Assembly (NCBI GenBank): GCA_036897445.1
Contig: JAYMTL010000090.1
Span: 19,085 to 83,084 of the forward strand
Reading direction: 5' to 3'
DNA length: 64,000 nucleotides
Source: Pelargonium tetragonum
Taxonomy: Eukaryota > Streptophyta > Magnoliopsida > Geraniales > Geraniaceae
Below, in pieces: positions 27,391-38,925 of the stretch. The number at the start of each line of letters is the position of its first letter. Position 1 is the stretch's first letter. The notes beneath the pieces are model-generated. The model was not told the DNA's origin, searched no databases, and saw nothing but the letters and a program-made list of their open reading frames with translations. The translations under genes and the position numbers were made by a program.

Positions 27391-27800
27391 GGTATTCCTC
27401 CCGCTACCTGCTCTTATCAGAAAGGAGGAGAAAGGCCCCTATAGGATATAGGATAGAGAATAAGTCGTTGTTACCGAGGTAGAGAAGGAGGTTAACTTAT
27501 GTAGTAGTTTTAGTTATACCTACATAAACTATAGGCACACCCAACCCTTTATTCTTTATATTCAAACCTGTTTGTTACTTTGTATAAGCAAACTTCTCTT
27601 AAGAACTAGACCGGGACTCTTGTGGAGCTTATCTGTATCTATTGTAGCTACTGTACTACTCCTATTTGTAAAGAAAGGTAAAGTATATTACTAGTAAGTA
27701 AGTAGATAGTAGAAGGTAGAATCTAAATTACTAGGTAAGAGGGTCTTCTATAGTTTTATGTATTATTAGACAGTTATTAAGTTACTTATTAGGAATTTAA
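27391..27800 (+). repeat. Dispersed repeat family, copy A
   Basis: This copy has the family order: CCTCC (27397-27401), TTATCAG (27414-27420), GGAGG (27424-27428), a TACCGAGG box near 27472-27479, a second GGAGG near 27487-27491, and a downstream tract with ATTGTAGCTACTGTA near 27640-27654. A late AGTTACTTA tract (27779-27787) is also present in copy C. The first CCTCC and GGAGG can pair around the TTATC box. The tract is unusually rich in AGTA and TAG. No ORF of note is present. Confidence 0.55.
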
Positions 27801-28930
27801 AAAGAAGTACAGAAATTCTAAAAGGTTTCAATTTAAAGTGGCATAATAAAAGGGGTTTTTTGCTTGCATATGAAAAAACTTAATGAACTTTGTTAACAAG
27901 GCCAAAGAATGAAGATTTAGCTTAGGATAATAGGGGTTCTTATTGTCTTAGTCTCCTACTAAGGGGCCCTGATCTTGCTGTTTACTTTATAAATAGAAAT
28001 TGTACTTTGTATTGAGATTCTCCTTATTTATTAGTTACTAATTAAGGGCCCGCTACTTCATGAAATTAAAGCGGCTATTCAACAAGGAACAAACTAAAAA
28101 AATCTTAAGGGAGTTTAGCTATCAATTTTTTCTTTTTTGTAGCTGCTACAACTAGAAAGAAAAGAATTTCTAAATCTATTCGTTTCTTTTTATGGATATC
28201 TAGGAATAAAAATGGCTTAAGCTCAAGAATCCGCCATTAATACCTGGCTCTATTGGTTGCAACTTTAGATATCTGAAAGAGTGAAGTTTCTTTCCCATAG
28301 AGGGGTTGCCTCAGGATTACTTTTGAGTTACTTCTTCCCTTTCAACCCCAAAATATATACTGTTAGATTTATTAGTAGTCCAATGAATCTAGAATTTTCA
28401 AGGAAAGTTGAGCTTATTTACCTACCAACGTTTACCCAGTTTGACTATAAATGCCCTACATATCCCGGCACTCGCAGTAGACCTTTAGGACAAGGCCTGC
28501 CCCGGCAAAAAAGCATCCAACAAATTTTTAAAGTCAAAACTAGAACTAGGCTTCAATATAAAGAAAACACAAATATAGATGAGTATGAACGCGACTCTAA
28601 CTTATGGCATGTATGAAATTGAGTAGAGACATATACTATCTATAAGAAGACTACTTATGAATGTAACTACAACGAACTTAAAGACTCGTCTAGGATACTG
28701 TAGAACAATATAAGGTAAGACAAGTAAACTGTTCTATAAAATAACCCAGTAGACTCCTTTCTTTCCTTTAACGCTTAATAATATAGAAACCAAAAACTTA
28801 ACCAATTGATTCGAGACCCCAGAAAGCACCCAACGCAAGAAAAAAAGACCTCAACTCTACTTCATTTACTAGAAACAAATTCACTTTAGCCTTAGCTATT
28901 GTATTTATACTTTATAGTCATAGGACTTTT
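27801..28930. other. Non-coding spacer between family copies
   Basis: No gene supported. A 111-codon ORF on the plus strand (28281-28616) would encode a basic protein without recognisable motifs, and its length is within chance expectation. No repeat longer than a few bases was noticed. Confidence 0.5.
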
Positions 28931-28932
28931 TG

Positions 28933-28975
28933 TAGCCTATAGAGTACTTGTCTTCTGTACTCTATATATAGGCTA
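28933..28975. other. 15-bp hairpin with 4-base bulge
   Basis: TAGCCTATAGAGTAC (28933-28947) pairs along its whole length with the segment 28957-28975. The right arm has an extra TATA, and the loop is nine bases. It lies about 70 bases upstream of family copy B, so it may be part of that element, though I did not see it beside the other copies. Confidence 0.5.
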
Positions 28976-29040
28976 TCTTTTTTTTGTAAAGTATTAGATA
29001 GTAATAAAAAGTGTGCTAAGCCTAGTTGTTAAGTAAGGGA

Positions 29041-29330
29041 TATCCCTCCTTGTCTTTTGTGTTTATCGCTATGGAGGAAGGAAACTTAGGTGGATTAAGA
29101 TAGTGTCTATGTTACCGACTGAAGGCTTACGTGGGAGTTTTACTGTATAGGTAGTATCCTGATAGTGTATAGACCCACTGCAACAGCATCACCATCTTTC
29201 TATTTCCTTGACTTACTTTACTTTGACTTTGTTGCTTTGCTTTCTGTATTTGTACTAGAGCTGCTGCTATACCTGTACCTGTCTTATTGCAGCTAGGATT
29301 CCCTGTATTTATTGTAGCTTAAGTATTTGT
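29041..29330 (+). repeat. Dispersed repeat family, copy B
   Basis: CCTCC (29045-29049), GTTTATCGCTAT (29061-29072), GGAGG (29073-29077), GATAGTGTCTATG, then ACCGAC (29114-29119), and a tail with ATTGTAGCTTAAGTA near 29311-29325. The GGAGG can pair with CCTCC, as in copy A. The text GGAGGAAGGAAA followed by GACTGAAGGCTTA recalls RNase P RNA core words, but the other copies lack them, so I do not call it RNase P RNA. Confidence 0.55.
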
Positions 29331-29729
29331 TCTTTTATGTATCAGTTTTTTAAGGTATATTCCTCTTTTTATCTTATACAGGAAAGTCTTGTGAAAAAAG
29401 TAGGACTTTTCTCGCTATAGGAAACATAAAAATTGAGAAAAATGGAGGGCAAAAAACAGGGCTCACATTGGGGAAACCTCCAAAAATGTGTGTTCAAATT
29501 TCACCCAAGTAAACTTGCCTCAAGCCTGTTTTCTATTGTATAGCTCATCTCAAAATCCAGAAAAGTTAGGATCGCTTTATATGCAAAAGTAAGAAAATCT
29601 GTACATTTTCTATTGTATAGCGCGCTTCCTTTTTGAAACTTTGAATACACACTCTTCCTTGTATGAATAGTAACAAACTTGTATGATTGTATGAAACTCT
29701 AATGTCTATTTCATTTACAAGTAAAGCGG

Positions 29730-29772
29730 AATGATTGAAATAGAATTTCTAAGGGTTCAAGTCCAGGCATCT
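29730..29772 (+). other. tRNA 3'-end-like fragment
   Basis: GGTTCAAGTCCAGGCATCT (29754-29772) matches 41350-41368 in 18 of 19 positions. It has the T-loop and following T-stem of a tRNA, but the 5' side of the T-stem pairs at only two of five positions and no acceptor partner was found. The shared word implies common origin with the 41 kb fragment. Identity of the parent tRNA is not clear. Plastid tRNA-Ile(GAU) ends similarly through CCAGG, then differs. Confidence 0.35.
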
Positions 29773-29795
29773 CATCTATCTCATCTAAAGACATT

Positions 29796-29855
29796 GTCTG
29801 GTTAGAGCGCAAGTCAATTGAAGTCCGATTCTATGGGTTCGAATAGGCTATAGGA
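29796..29855 (+). other. tRNA-like body with D-arm and T-loop words
   Basis: TGGTTAGAGCGC (29801-29812) is a strong D-arm match to many tRNAs, and GGGTTCGAAT lies 23 bases further on, a plausible but short spacing. The intervening CAATTG does not give a clear anticodon arm, and the T-stem 3' side does not pair. Probably a decayed or recombined tRNA. Confidence 0.35.
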
Positions 29856-29873
29856 ATTGGTCAAATTGGTAAT

Positions 29874-29935
29874 GGTAATAAGGCAGCATAGCTTTCAAGC
29901 TGTGCAATGCAATAGAAAGGGCAACGAGTATTACC
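29874..29935 (+). other. Possible D-armless tRNA-like structure
   Basis: GGTAATA (29874-29880) pairs perfectly with TATTACC (29929-29935), as a seven-base-pair acceptor stem would. Inside lies a seven-pair hairpin GCATAGC/GCTGTGC (29886-29892 and 29899-29905, one G-U pair) with loop TTTCAA, in the place of an anticodon arm. The total span is 62 bases. There is no room for a normal D-arm, and the 23 bases after the hairpin form no obvious T-arm. The six-base loop is one short of a normal anticodon loop. It could be a minimal tRNA, another folded RNA or coincidence. Confidence 0.3.
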
Positions 29936-29960
29936 CTAATACCCCGGTTAGTGCGTAAGA

Positions 29961-32900
29961 AGAAGCCTATATAAAAAATAGGGAAACGTATCCCGTAAAT
30001 GTACGAACGATTTATCTTGGTTGCCCTTAGTCTTTCCTGATCCTGATTTGTTCTATTAGTTATTAGTCTGGCACAAAAGCCTTATTAGCTCTAGCGCTTT
30101 CTCTCCCTTTTTCTAATTTATAATGTAATGCTGTTACAAACTTGATATTATGGGTTAAAAGAGGTCCCTTCATCTGAGAATTTTCTTAGATGGTAGGCAG
30201 GCAACCTTGGGTAGGGGCACCTTTAATCGAGATTATCGGCCTTTCTCTCTTTTAAGTGTACTAGGATTAAGATATATGTAGACCCCGATTCTTTTTCTTT
30301 TTCAGAGTTGTGTAAGCCAGTACCTCTTCTCGACAGCCTTATTTTTGATAGCTTTCTTATCTGCGATACCTTCTTGTTAAGGGGGTGTTTAGGCTTAGCT
30401 CTTTTTAATAATTAAGTTTTAGTAAGAGTAGCTTCGTTATATTAACATAGCCTTTATTTACTCTTCATAAGCCATAACTATATTCTTCCTGTTGTTAGGC
30501 TTCCTTTCTTCCTTAACTTACTAAATCAAAACCATCCTGCGTGCTGTAAAACACGGGAGCTTCCCTAAGTCTTTTTTATTTAAGAAACTCCTTTAAACCC
30601 AATAGCGCGTTAACAGGATCAAGAAGAAAACAGACTTATACAAAATAGCTACTAAAACTAGGAAATTCTGGTATAAGTATAAGATATCATACCTTTCTTA
30701 AACCCGGCAATTCAAACTCTACCTTAAAACCCCTCTGTAAGACTTTACAACTCATATACTTTATTTCATTCCTCCTATCCTAAATTTCCTTTATTAAGAG
30801 AGTGCCTTGAAAAAGCAACACTCAACGTGGATCCCTCCCCTATGCCTAGAGTTAGCTTGTTAAAAGCGAGACACCCCGCGGGAATCTCATGTATATAATA
30901 CAAAGGAAATTCTCTACGTAGCGGGTCTACTATGCATACCTATTAGTCTTTTTTCGAACTAGCTTTTGGGAGGGCCCTATCACGTGGTTAAATTCCTTAT
31001 ATTGCTTAGCCATAACTGGAGGTCACAGAAATTAAATAGATCAACAAAACCCTATTCAACAAGACATAAAGAAATTAAAAGGCAATTTAAAAGTCAAAAA
31101 ACATGAGTTAGCCTATCCAGTAAGCATTTTTTTTATGCATTTAACAGTTTTATTTATGCCTGCTTAGAAAGATCTTTATAGCTCCTTTAGGCTTTAGAAA
31201 CTGATACCAGGAAACTTCCTCCTACGCTTCTCTCCCTCACAACTCCTTATGCTAAACCCGGTAAATAAGAAGACTCCTTACACCCACTCAATCAATTAAA
31301 TACTTTACCGTAAACCATGAAAAGATAAGGAATTAGAGAATATGGATGAAATACAATCATGCCCAAGTTATTATCTAGAATATCTTTTATTCGCTGTTTG
31401 GGTACTGAATAAGGTTGGTTTTTTTATCCCAGCTTTTAACAGGGCTTGTACGAGAAATTCTTTAGTTGCTTACTCTATTTTAGAATGAAAGGGATAATAC
31501 CGGTCAGGCCTTCCCTCCCTACTAATAGACTCCTACTAGTATTACCTTATAACAATTAAAGAACAAGTAAGCGCACAACCTTAGAGCAGCTTACCCTCTG
31601 TTTACTTATATATATGAAAAAGCAGAGGATGGGATCTTACAAAACAGGGCCTATGCCAAGGAAAACCCTTAATAAAGTAAAATAGACCCCTTAGATCTGG
31701 TTACGTATTTATAGAGCAGGACTCCCCACACTTAAAATTTTACTGATATCCCAAGTTAGTATACTTTCAATGACAAAATCCGGAGTATAAAAATTCAGAA
31801 AGCCACATCAAAAAGAACTAAAACTAACAAAGAGTTCTTTAGACTGGATTCTAGATTTAGGGAGAGAGTACAAAAAAAATCTTACTCTTCGGAAAGACCC
31901 TCGGATTTATAAGCAATAAATTTTATATTAATATAGACTTATTTACCATATTCGCAAAGAAGGGCGCTACAATGCAAGAGTAATTAAGGTCAATGGCTTA
32001 TTTTTATGAAAAAAAGAAGTTTTAGCACATAAAAGGCCTCAGGTTTTTTGAGTTATTTCATTTCTTGAGTACTTACTTAAAGGAATTTTCGGCTTTTCCG
32101 CAGCCTAACAAGAAACCTGAGACAAAGTCAAAGCTAGAACAGTTTGCGTATTTACTAGAGATTCGAATGAAAACCGCTTTAATTCGGGAAAAAAAAGGCC
32201 CTTGCTCGGGGTACGAAATGAGTTATCGAAATAGAGAGCTTTTTTGACCTCCACAATATAGAAATTCCTGGGATCGACCTATATGTCTTACAAATACTCA
32301 GGATTCCCTTGCTACCTACACTTTTTAAGTAAGGTTGCTATGAGCAATCCAACCTTTATTTGTAAACACTTTTAAGTCTTGTGTTATATGATAATAAAAA
32401 GGATTCTATTTCCATAAGCGCAGGGGTTCCCGTTTTTAGGAAGACTTTTAGGTATAAAATAGGGTCTACTAAGTACATTATGTTTCTTTTAGAAGAAAAA
32501 AGGGGTTCCTTTTTTAAAAAAGAAAGTAATTTAAATAGTATAAGGACGCAAAAGCTTGTAAACCAGAAAAAAGTACTGTTTTATAGATAATTTGGTAAAA
32601 TAGATGCGTAGAAGTCTCCGTTATAAGAACATGCCAGAAGTCTTGGATTTTCTCGAGAAATTTGTTAGAATAGTAAGTAACGAGACTTTATCTCTTAAAG
32701 GGATGGGGTTTCCGGCAGAAGGTAATGTAATTATTGAGATTAATATAATATATCTGGTTGGTTCGAGTAGGCGTGCCCTCTTTTTAATTTAACTTAAATC
32801 AAGAAAAGAGACCGAGATACTTAATTAGTTTAGTTAAACCAATTCTGGGACCCCCTGTATGCTTTTTTATTCTATACTTCCTTCTTTTTACTAATAGTAT

Positions 32901-35900
32901 TGGATCAGATGTACTTAGCTACCAGTCCAATTATTGAGTATAATCCGTGAAGTGAAAAGGGGAAGTTAAATAAAGGAAATCCTTAGAAAGGCCTAATTAT
33001 AGAAATAACTAAATGCAAATCCAGGAAAGGTGGACTTGTTTGTAGCATAAAAAGATATTTATACAAAGTCAAAGTTCCTTATAGAAAAGTAGAATTAATC
33101 GAATCGAGTTAAGTAAGGAAGTACTATCCGTCGTGCATATAAGGGCCTCTTTCAGTAAAAGGGATTCCTCCACCTGTAAGGGAAGTGCTAGATTGACTAA
33201 ACAGATGCTGGTGAGCCGCTACCCCTTAGATATCTAAGGCACTTATTTCTTTTAAAAAGGAATAGGTTTGCTTTTCCCCGGATATCTTGTCAGAGTATTC
33301 CAAATATACTACTTATTAGTTACCCGGACAGTTAGTTTTCTAGGAAAAGTCTAGTAAAACAATCTCTATTTTATAAGTTTACTTAGCAGTAACAAGGATC
33401 TTTTAGAATTTAACTGTATGGGCTAGGCTTATTAGCTAAAAGGAAGAAAATTAGGTATTAGACTTCTTAGTGTAAAGCTTTTGGCGTAAATACCTAAACA
33501 AGGGTTTACTTTATTTCCCTGCTATTCTTTGGCTTAAAAAACACAAAAAGACTAGGTGCTCTTAAAGGTTTAATAGAGAATCCGGAACAAAACCTATCTA
33601 GGCTGATAAAGAAAGCGTTTTCCTTACTTAATTAAAACCAAAAAGGAGATAAACCGAGGAACTATCAAAAATGTGAGTTGTGAAAAGTATGCAACATTAA
33701 TTTTACTTGATAATTTTCTGTTAGCTTAAACTCCTTGGGCCCGAGAAGTGGGCTGTGTACGCTTTAAGCGGGAATTTCCTAGTTTGCTTTTAATATAACC
33801 TTAGTTTGGTAACAAAACGGATCATTTAGAGTTGATTAAAACTTTTTATTTGCAAATAGCGTTTATTTTAGTGCTAAATCTAAGTATTTATTTCAAGCAA
33901 AGGTGGGATACCGTTCTTTCAGCCAGGTTTTAGCTCTCATTTTCAGGACACCTATCTAATCTAAGGGGGCGCCAAAGGTATGTTTTAATAATTTACTCGC
34001 GTTTTCCTTTAGCGAGCTCTACTTTATTCTATAAAACCGGGTTTATTGAACCCTTTAAAAACCAATCTCCTAAGTAGTAACTTAAAGTTTTATTCTATGA
34101 ATAAGGAGCTCTCTTAAGTCTCTTTAAAAAGGAAAACTCCTTGTTAATGAACTCCCCTGTTTTAGATGCCTACTACCTAGAATACCCATCAACTGCTTAC
34201 TTGAATTATTAGAACCTCTTTTACTTATTATTACCCGTACTAAAACCTAGCCTAGAGTACTTAAAGGAGACTCCTAGCTTTTATTAGACCCCAATACTAT
34301 GAGTAAAGAATTCCTGCTTTTACAATATTTCTATATACATTCGATACCCCGGGTTTTTAGCAAGACTTACCCTTGTACTTCATTTAAATTACTACATTCC
34401 TTTTAAGAGTTTCAAAGCCCCGGAGCAAACTGAAAATAAAGGCTTGTTTAACAGCCAAGTAAGAGTCTCATGCCAAACTTCTTTACTAGGAACTAGGAAA
34501 GACTCGAATTCTTATCTATCTTACTATAAAGATTGTCGCTTTTATCAGTTACACGAAAAAGAAAGTAGCTCCTGTGGAATAAAGGAAATTTTAGGGCTTT
34601 GCCTATGTTAGAATATCTTCTTGAAACCCTCTCTTATAAAAAATTTAAGGATATCCGAATAGTAAAGTCAAACCTGGCGCGAATCCAAATAGAACCGTAC
34701 TCATCGAGCAGGAAATTCAAAGTGGACATAAAATAGACATCCGCATAAAAAGTAAAGTATATCAAATAGATTGTAGGGGAATCCTCTAAAATTAGAAAGA
34801 TGTTAAACTTTTTATAGAGATTTACAGTATATAACATAGTAATACAAGGAGTGGCGCTTACTATATAGCTAATTAAGTAAACTCTAGGACCACCTGGGGC
34901 TTATATAGCTGCACTTGGCAATAAAAGGTAGCGACCATTACTTAAGGTATATTAAAAGCTCCTGCTTAAATCTAAATAAAACCTATAATTAGCTTAGAAA
35001 AACCGCTAAAGAGCACTAAATTTATAACGAAAATTACATAATTAAAGGGGCTTATAAAAGGAGTATTCTAAATTTGATTTGGTGCTAGGATAGAGGGTAT
35101 AAACAGCACCTCCTTATTATAAAAAGTTTTGCTAAGCTACTAATAGGCTTTGCTCCTCTTCTTTGTAGCTCGAAAAGTGAGGAAGTCTTATTTCTTTATA
35201 TAACTTAAAAACCTAAATCGAAAGTCGAGAAGTAAGTAAAGAACCCCCCCTGCTGATTAGAAAGGCTATAGGCAGAGAGAGTCGAAAGTCTAAATAAGCA
35301 TGACTTTTTATTCGGGTCTTCCATTCCAAGAGTCGGGGAGGTTATACCTTACTGTTGGTATGTAAAAGGTTTCCTAAATCTTTGAAATCTGGATTGTCCC
35401 CCCTTTTAAGGAATAAGTCATTGTGTCTTGGTTACTTCGAGGCTGCTAATTTAGATAGTCTTTTTTTGCTAGTTGAAGGAGCCTTTGGAGTCAGACCCTC
35501 GTCTCGGGAAATTTTAGATCCTATTCTTTATTTCAAAATAACCCAAGCTAATCCTTTGTATGCCATATCCATATATTGACTTCCGACACAGGGCTTAAGC
35601 TTATCGCTTTAGACTGGGAAGTGGAATATTGTGCGGGTCCCTGCAGTGCAGTTAGAATATAGAATTTCTTTGCTTATTCTCCAAGATAGGCAGGAATTCA
35701 GTAACTAGATGAAAACCCTTAGACCTACCAAAAGAGCCACCAGAAATTCTGTAAAAACGAGTTGTATTCTGGTAAAAGCAACTGACCAATAGCACTTAAT
35801 TCTTAGATTGAACTCTTAGAGCAAGCAAGGAAAATATAGGGCCTTTATATAAAGTAAAGTAGAAACAAATTCACATTATCAGGTAACTCCTATATTATAT

Positions 35901-38860
35901 TTCATTTACCAAAAACTCCTTTTATTAAGGACCTCCAAGTATATCTGCCTTTAGTCTTTAGTGGGGCTGTGTCAATAACGAACAGTTATATTCTATAAAA
36001 TAACTTGAAAAAATCTCATTTAGGATCAGGAAAAGGGAGAACTCATCTCGAAAGTTTTTTTAGGATCTCGTCTTATAAAAGGGATTAGAGAAGAAAGTCT
36101 CTTCATGAGGTTGTGCTATTATATAATTATATCCAAAAGGGTTTAGCTAGAGCCCTAATACGGATAACTTTCTTAAGTACAAGTTTTATCACTAAGGAAG
36201 GGGGTTCCTTGTTCTTTTGAAGCTAAACTCATAAGGTTAAATCTTACTCTTTCTGATGACTTATCGGGCTTAGGAAGTTCTAATAACTAAACCAACAAAT
36301 TCTTGTTGCAGTTCGTTCTTTTATTTGTATTTTGATTAAAGTGAAGTAGAATTACCAGGTGCGGAGTTCCTGTTATTAGAAACTTTTTCGTCAATATTCT
36401 GTTCTTTTTTGAGGGTCCCTGACTCCAGTATTGGACCAAAAGCGCCGCATATTGGACTTAAGATATCCTTGATTTAACACCTCAAATTTAGGAAAGCTTA
36501 AGATCTTTATTATAAAGCCTGTGCAATTTAATACATTCAAAGGTAAACTTCCCCTTATTACCCACAAAATCAAACTTTTATATCAAAAAGTACTGTAAGG
36601 GAGGGAATTGCATAAGACTCAAAGCCCTAATTTGAAGCTATTTTGACTTTTATTAACCTAGTTTTACAGTAGTGGGTTTTTCTTCGTGATTGCGCCCTTT
36701 ATATACTTGATATATACCTGTATTTGACTTAATCTAGTTAGACTTTGCCTGGCAAATCGTTACTCCTGAAAATCCGATAAGAATATAGGAAAATAGAAAG
36801 CGGGATAAACGCCTATAAAGTTAACGAGAGTCGTTATTAAGGGGTGCTAATAGTGCTCTTTTTAGTATATTTTGTTTTAGTATACTCAAATTCTCTTGGT
36901 ACTTGATATCTATAAAGGATTCCCCCTTTTTGCTTTGTAGAATCCTAACAAGTCGTAACCCATGTGTTTTTGTACAGGATTTCGAGTAACGAGTACTCTA
37001 TAAGGGGATAAGCCTCAACCAAAATCTACGGAATTTAAAAGGCAAGATTTTTAGTTGCTGTTTGTATGCTTTAGCTTTTAGGAAGTTTTTTTTATCTAGA
37101 CCGCTCCTTTTAACTGTCTTTTATTGTAAGGATTTGTATTGAACTCCAGAAAAGCCAAGTAATAGCTATCCAGCTAGAATCTAAGGAATTGGAAGTTTAA
37201 TAAGAAAAGAAGAGGGAGGAAAAAAGATAAGAAATATTGGCTCTTCTAAAAAAGCTTCAAATAAACCTTAAGAAGCAGCTAAACATGCGATAAATGTAAG
37301 CACTTTTGGGGTTTTCGACTTAAAAAAATACTAGATATCTTTAGCTTAAACTATTTACCTTTAATATAAAGTCTTCTTATTCCTGAATTTTTAAGCTAAA
37401 GTGTAGCACTTCATTTTGTTCCTCAGGATTTTCTTAAGTCAGCCTCTCTAGAATAGTAGGCTAAGGTAGTTACCTACTTCTTTTCCTGATCCAGTTAGTA
37501 TATAGGATATTTAGGAGTCCACATTCTTAAAAAGCTTTCTCTCTCAAGTTTTTACTGAAATAGATGGAATACCTTACAATTGAGTCAGTTTTTCATCTAA
37601 AAGGAATTCAAAACTTTTAGAAAATGGAATCTAGGTTCTCTCTAGTTCAACCCAAAGAAGCCTTAACTTCTTTTGTAAAAGGTAAGGAGGGATTACGTTT
37701 AAGAGTCCCTCTGTTTCGTAAGGAGTTTCTTTTGTGGCCATGACTAATTTATACTAGGTTCCTTGGTAATAAATAAAAGAGGGGTCAGTCAAGGCGTTTC
37801 CCGGGGTTTCCTAAGAGTCTTCCTTTTTAGAAATCCTTTGGTTTTAAAGGGCAGTCCGTGTATGTATATAGGAAGTGGTTTTGCTTATTCGGATATAGAC
37901 CCTGGTTCTAAACGAGTCAAGGAATATCCTTTAAATAAAGTTTTCTAGTGCTATTGACTAAAGGGATTTTGAAGAGTAAAAAAAGAGTTATTAGAGTCTT
38001 TTCCAAATGGGTAAGTCTAAAGTTGTTATAGAACCAGGTATTCTCTTAGTTTGTGCGCTTATGATAAGAACAAATTCAGCAAAATCTTATTTATAAAAAG
38101 GGGCTCATTAACGGTAGCCCTTTTCTAGTCTGCGTGAGTAATAAAAACATAGGAAAGAAATTCTATTAACAGGTAACTTTCTCGGGTTATAGTTAAAGCA
38201 AAGAACTTTGAGCTTTGTATTGAGTAAATTCCAGTTAAAGTTTTAAGGTAATGGTAAGGATTCTCAGGGTTCGGCTGGTTCCTCTATTCTATAAAACCTA
38301 GTAAATTAAGTAAGAATGCTAGCGCTCTCTCTTGCTTGGTGGGGCTTTTTTCTAGACAAGAAAGTTTCTAGGTCTAGGATAGGGTTGTTAAATGTAAATC
38401 AATATGGCTGCTTGAGAGGTTCTAAGAATTGAGTAGGAGAAATTTCGGCTGATGGGAATAAAACTTATGTATTACTGTACTCTGTGTTCTGTTATAGCTT
38501 TTAAGCGAGGTGTAGCTCTGAAACGGTGCTCTTTGGTTTCGTCTTCAATCATTAAATCTTTGTTACCCTTTACGTTTTCTCGAAAAGTCCTTTATTAAGG
38601 AATTCTGGTTATAAGATATCTTTAAAAGAAGTAGCGGTGGATAGATTTCTAGTGTAATCAATAACGACAAAAAAGGAATCCGGTTGTAGATCAATCTTAG
38701 TAATTTAGAGAAGTATAGGAGTCAAACAATGAAAGAGGTATTGTAAATAAAATACTGTATTTCGGCTTTTTAAGATAAAAGGCGTTTCTCTTAGACTTTG
38801 GAAATTCTGTAAGTGGAATCGCATGTTAGTGTTAGAAGGTGGCTCGCTAGTTGACCGCTT
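29961..38860. other. Non-coding background
   Basis: No gene seen. ORFs do not exceed about 75 codons and none shows a motif. A perfect 16-bp palindrome lies at 33224-33239. An LSU-rRNA-like 11-mer at 31890-31900 was rejected. The dispersed GC mini-palindromes are frequent. Confidence 0.55.
33224..33239. repeat. Perfect 16-bp palindrome
   Basis: CCTTAGATATCTAAGG reads identically on both strands. The inner TTAGATATCTAA matches the core of the longer palindrome at 40678-40699. It could be a dimer binding site, but there is no gene near it. Confidence 0.5.
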
Positions 38861-38925
38861 TTAATCAAATTTACACTCGGTAAACAGAATGGAAGTCCCC
38901 GGTTTGAATCCGTTCGCGTAGTTAA
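38855..38925 (+). other. Weak tRNA-like fragment
   Basis: CCCCGGTTTGAATCCG (38897-38912) has T-arm character with three to four pairs. Upstream GCTCGCTAGTTGACCGC has loose D-arm resemblance. The anticodon arm and acceptor stem cannot be drawn. Confidence 0.18.

Larger units (their letters stand above)
29401..29960 (+). other. tRNA-like island of different texture
   Basis: This stretch reads unlike its surroundings, with few TAG or CTAG words and few GGG-n-CCC motifs. It holds at least three tRNA-like pieces (29730-29772, 29796-29855, 29874-29935). The 16-base word TTTTCTATTGTATAGC occurs twice (29529-29544 and 29606-29621), and CTTGTATGA is repeated near 29660-29690. A short CATCT repeat sits at 29768-29786. 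A GG-AAA-CC hairpin with outer TTGG/CCAA pairing lies near 29468-29483. It may be an inserted fragment carrying a decayed tRNA cluster. No protein gene is present. Confidence 0.4.

Noticed and set aside
28281-28616. 111-codon ORF on the plus strand
   Set aside because: Within chance length, no motif, and not related to the repeat copies on either side.
29073-29133. GGAGGAAGG with later GACTGAAGGCTTA, resembling RNase P RNA core words
   Set aside because: The words are not present in other copies of the same repeat, and the spacing is too short for a P RNA.
29768-29786. CATCT repeat as a microsatellite or CRISPR-like array
   Set aside because: Only three or four imperfect units of 5 bases, with no spacer structure.
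31890-31900. CGGAAAGACCC, similar to an LSU rRNA peptidyl-transferase-region word
   Set aside because: Flanking sequence does not match LSU rRNA, and no neighbouring conserved words were found.
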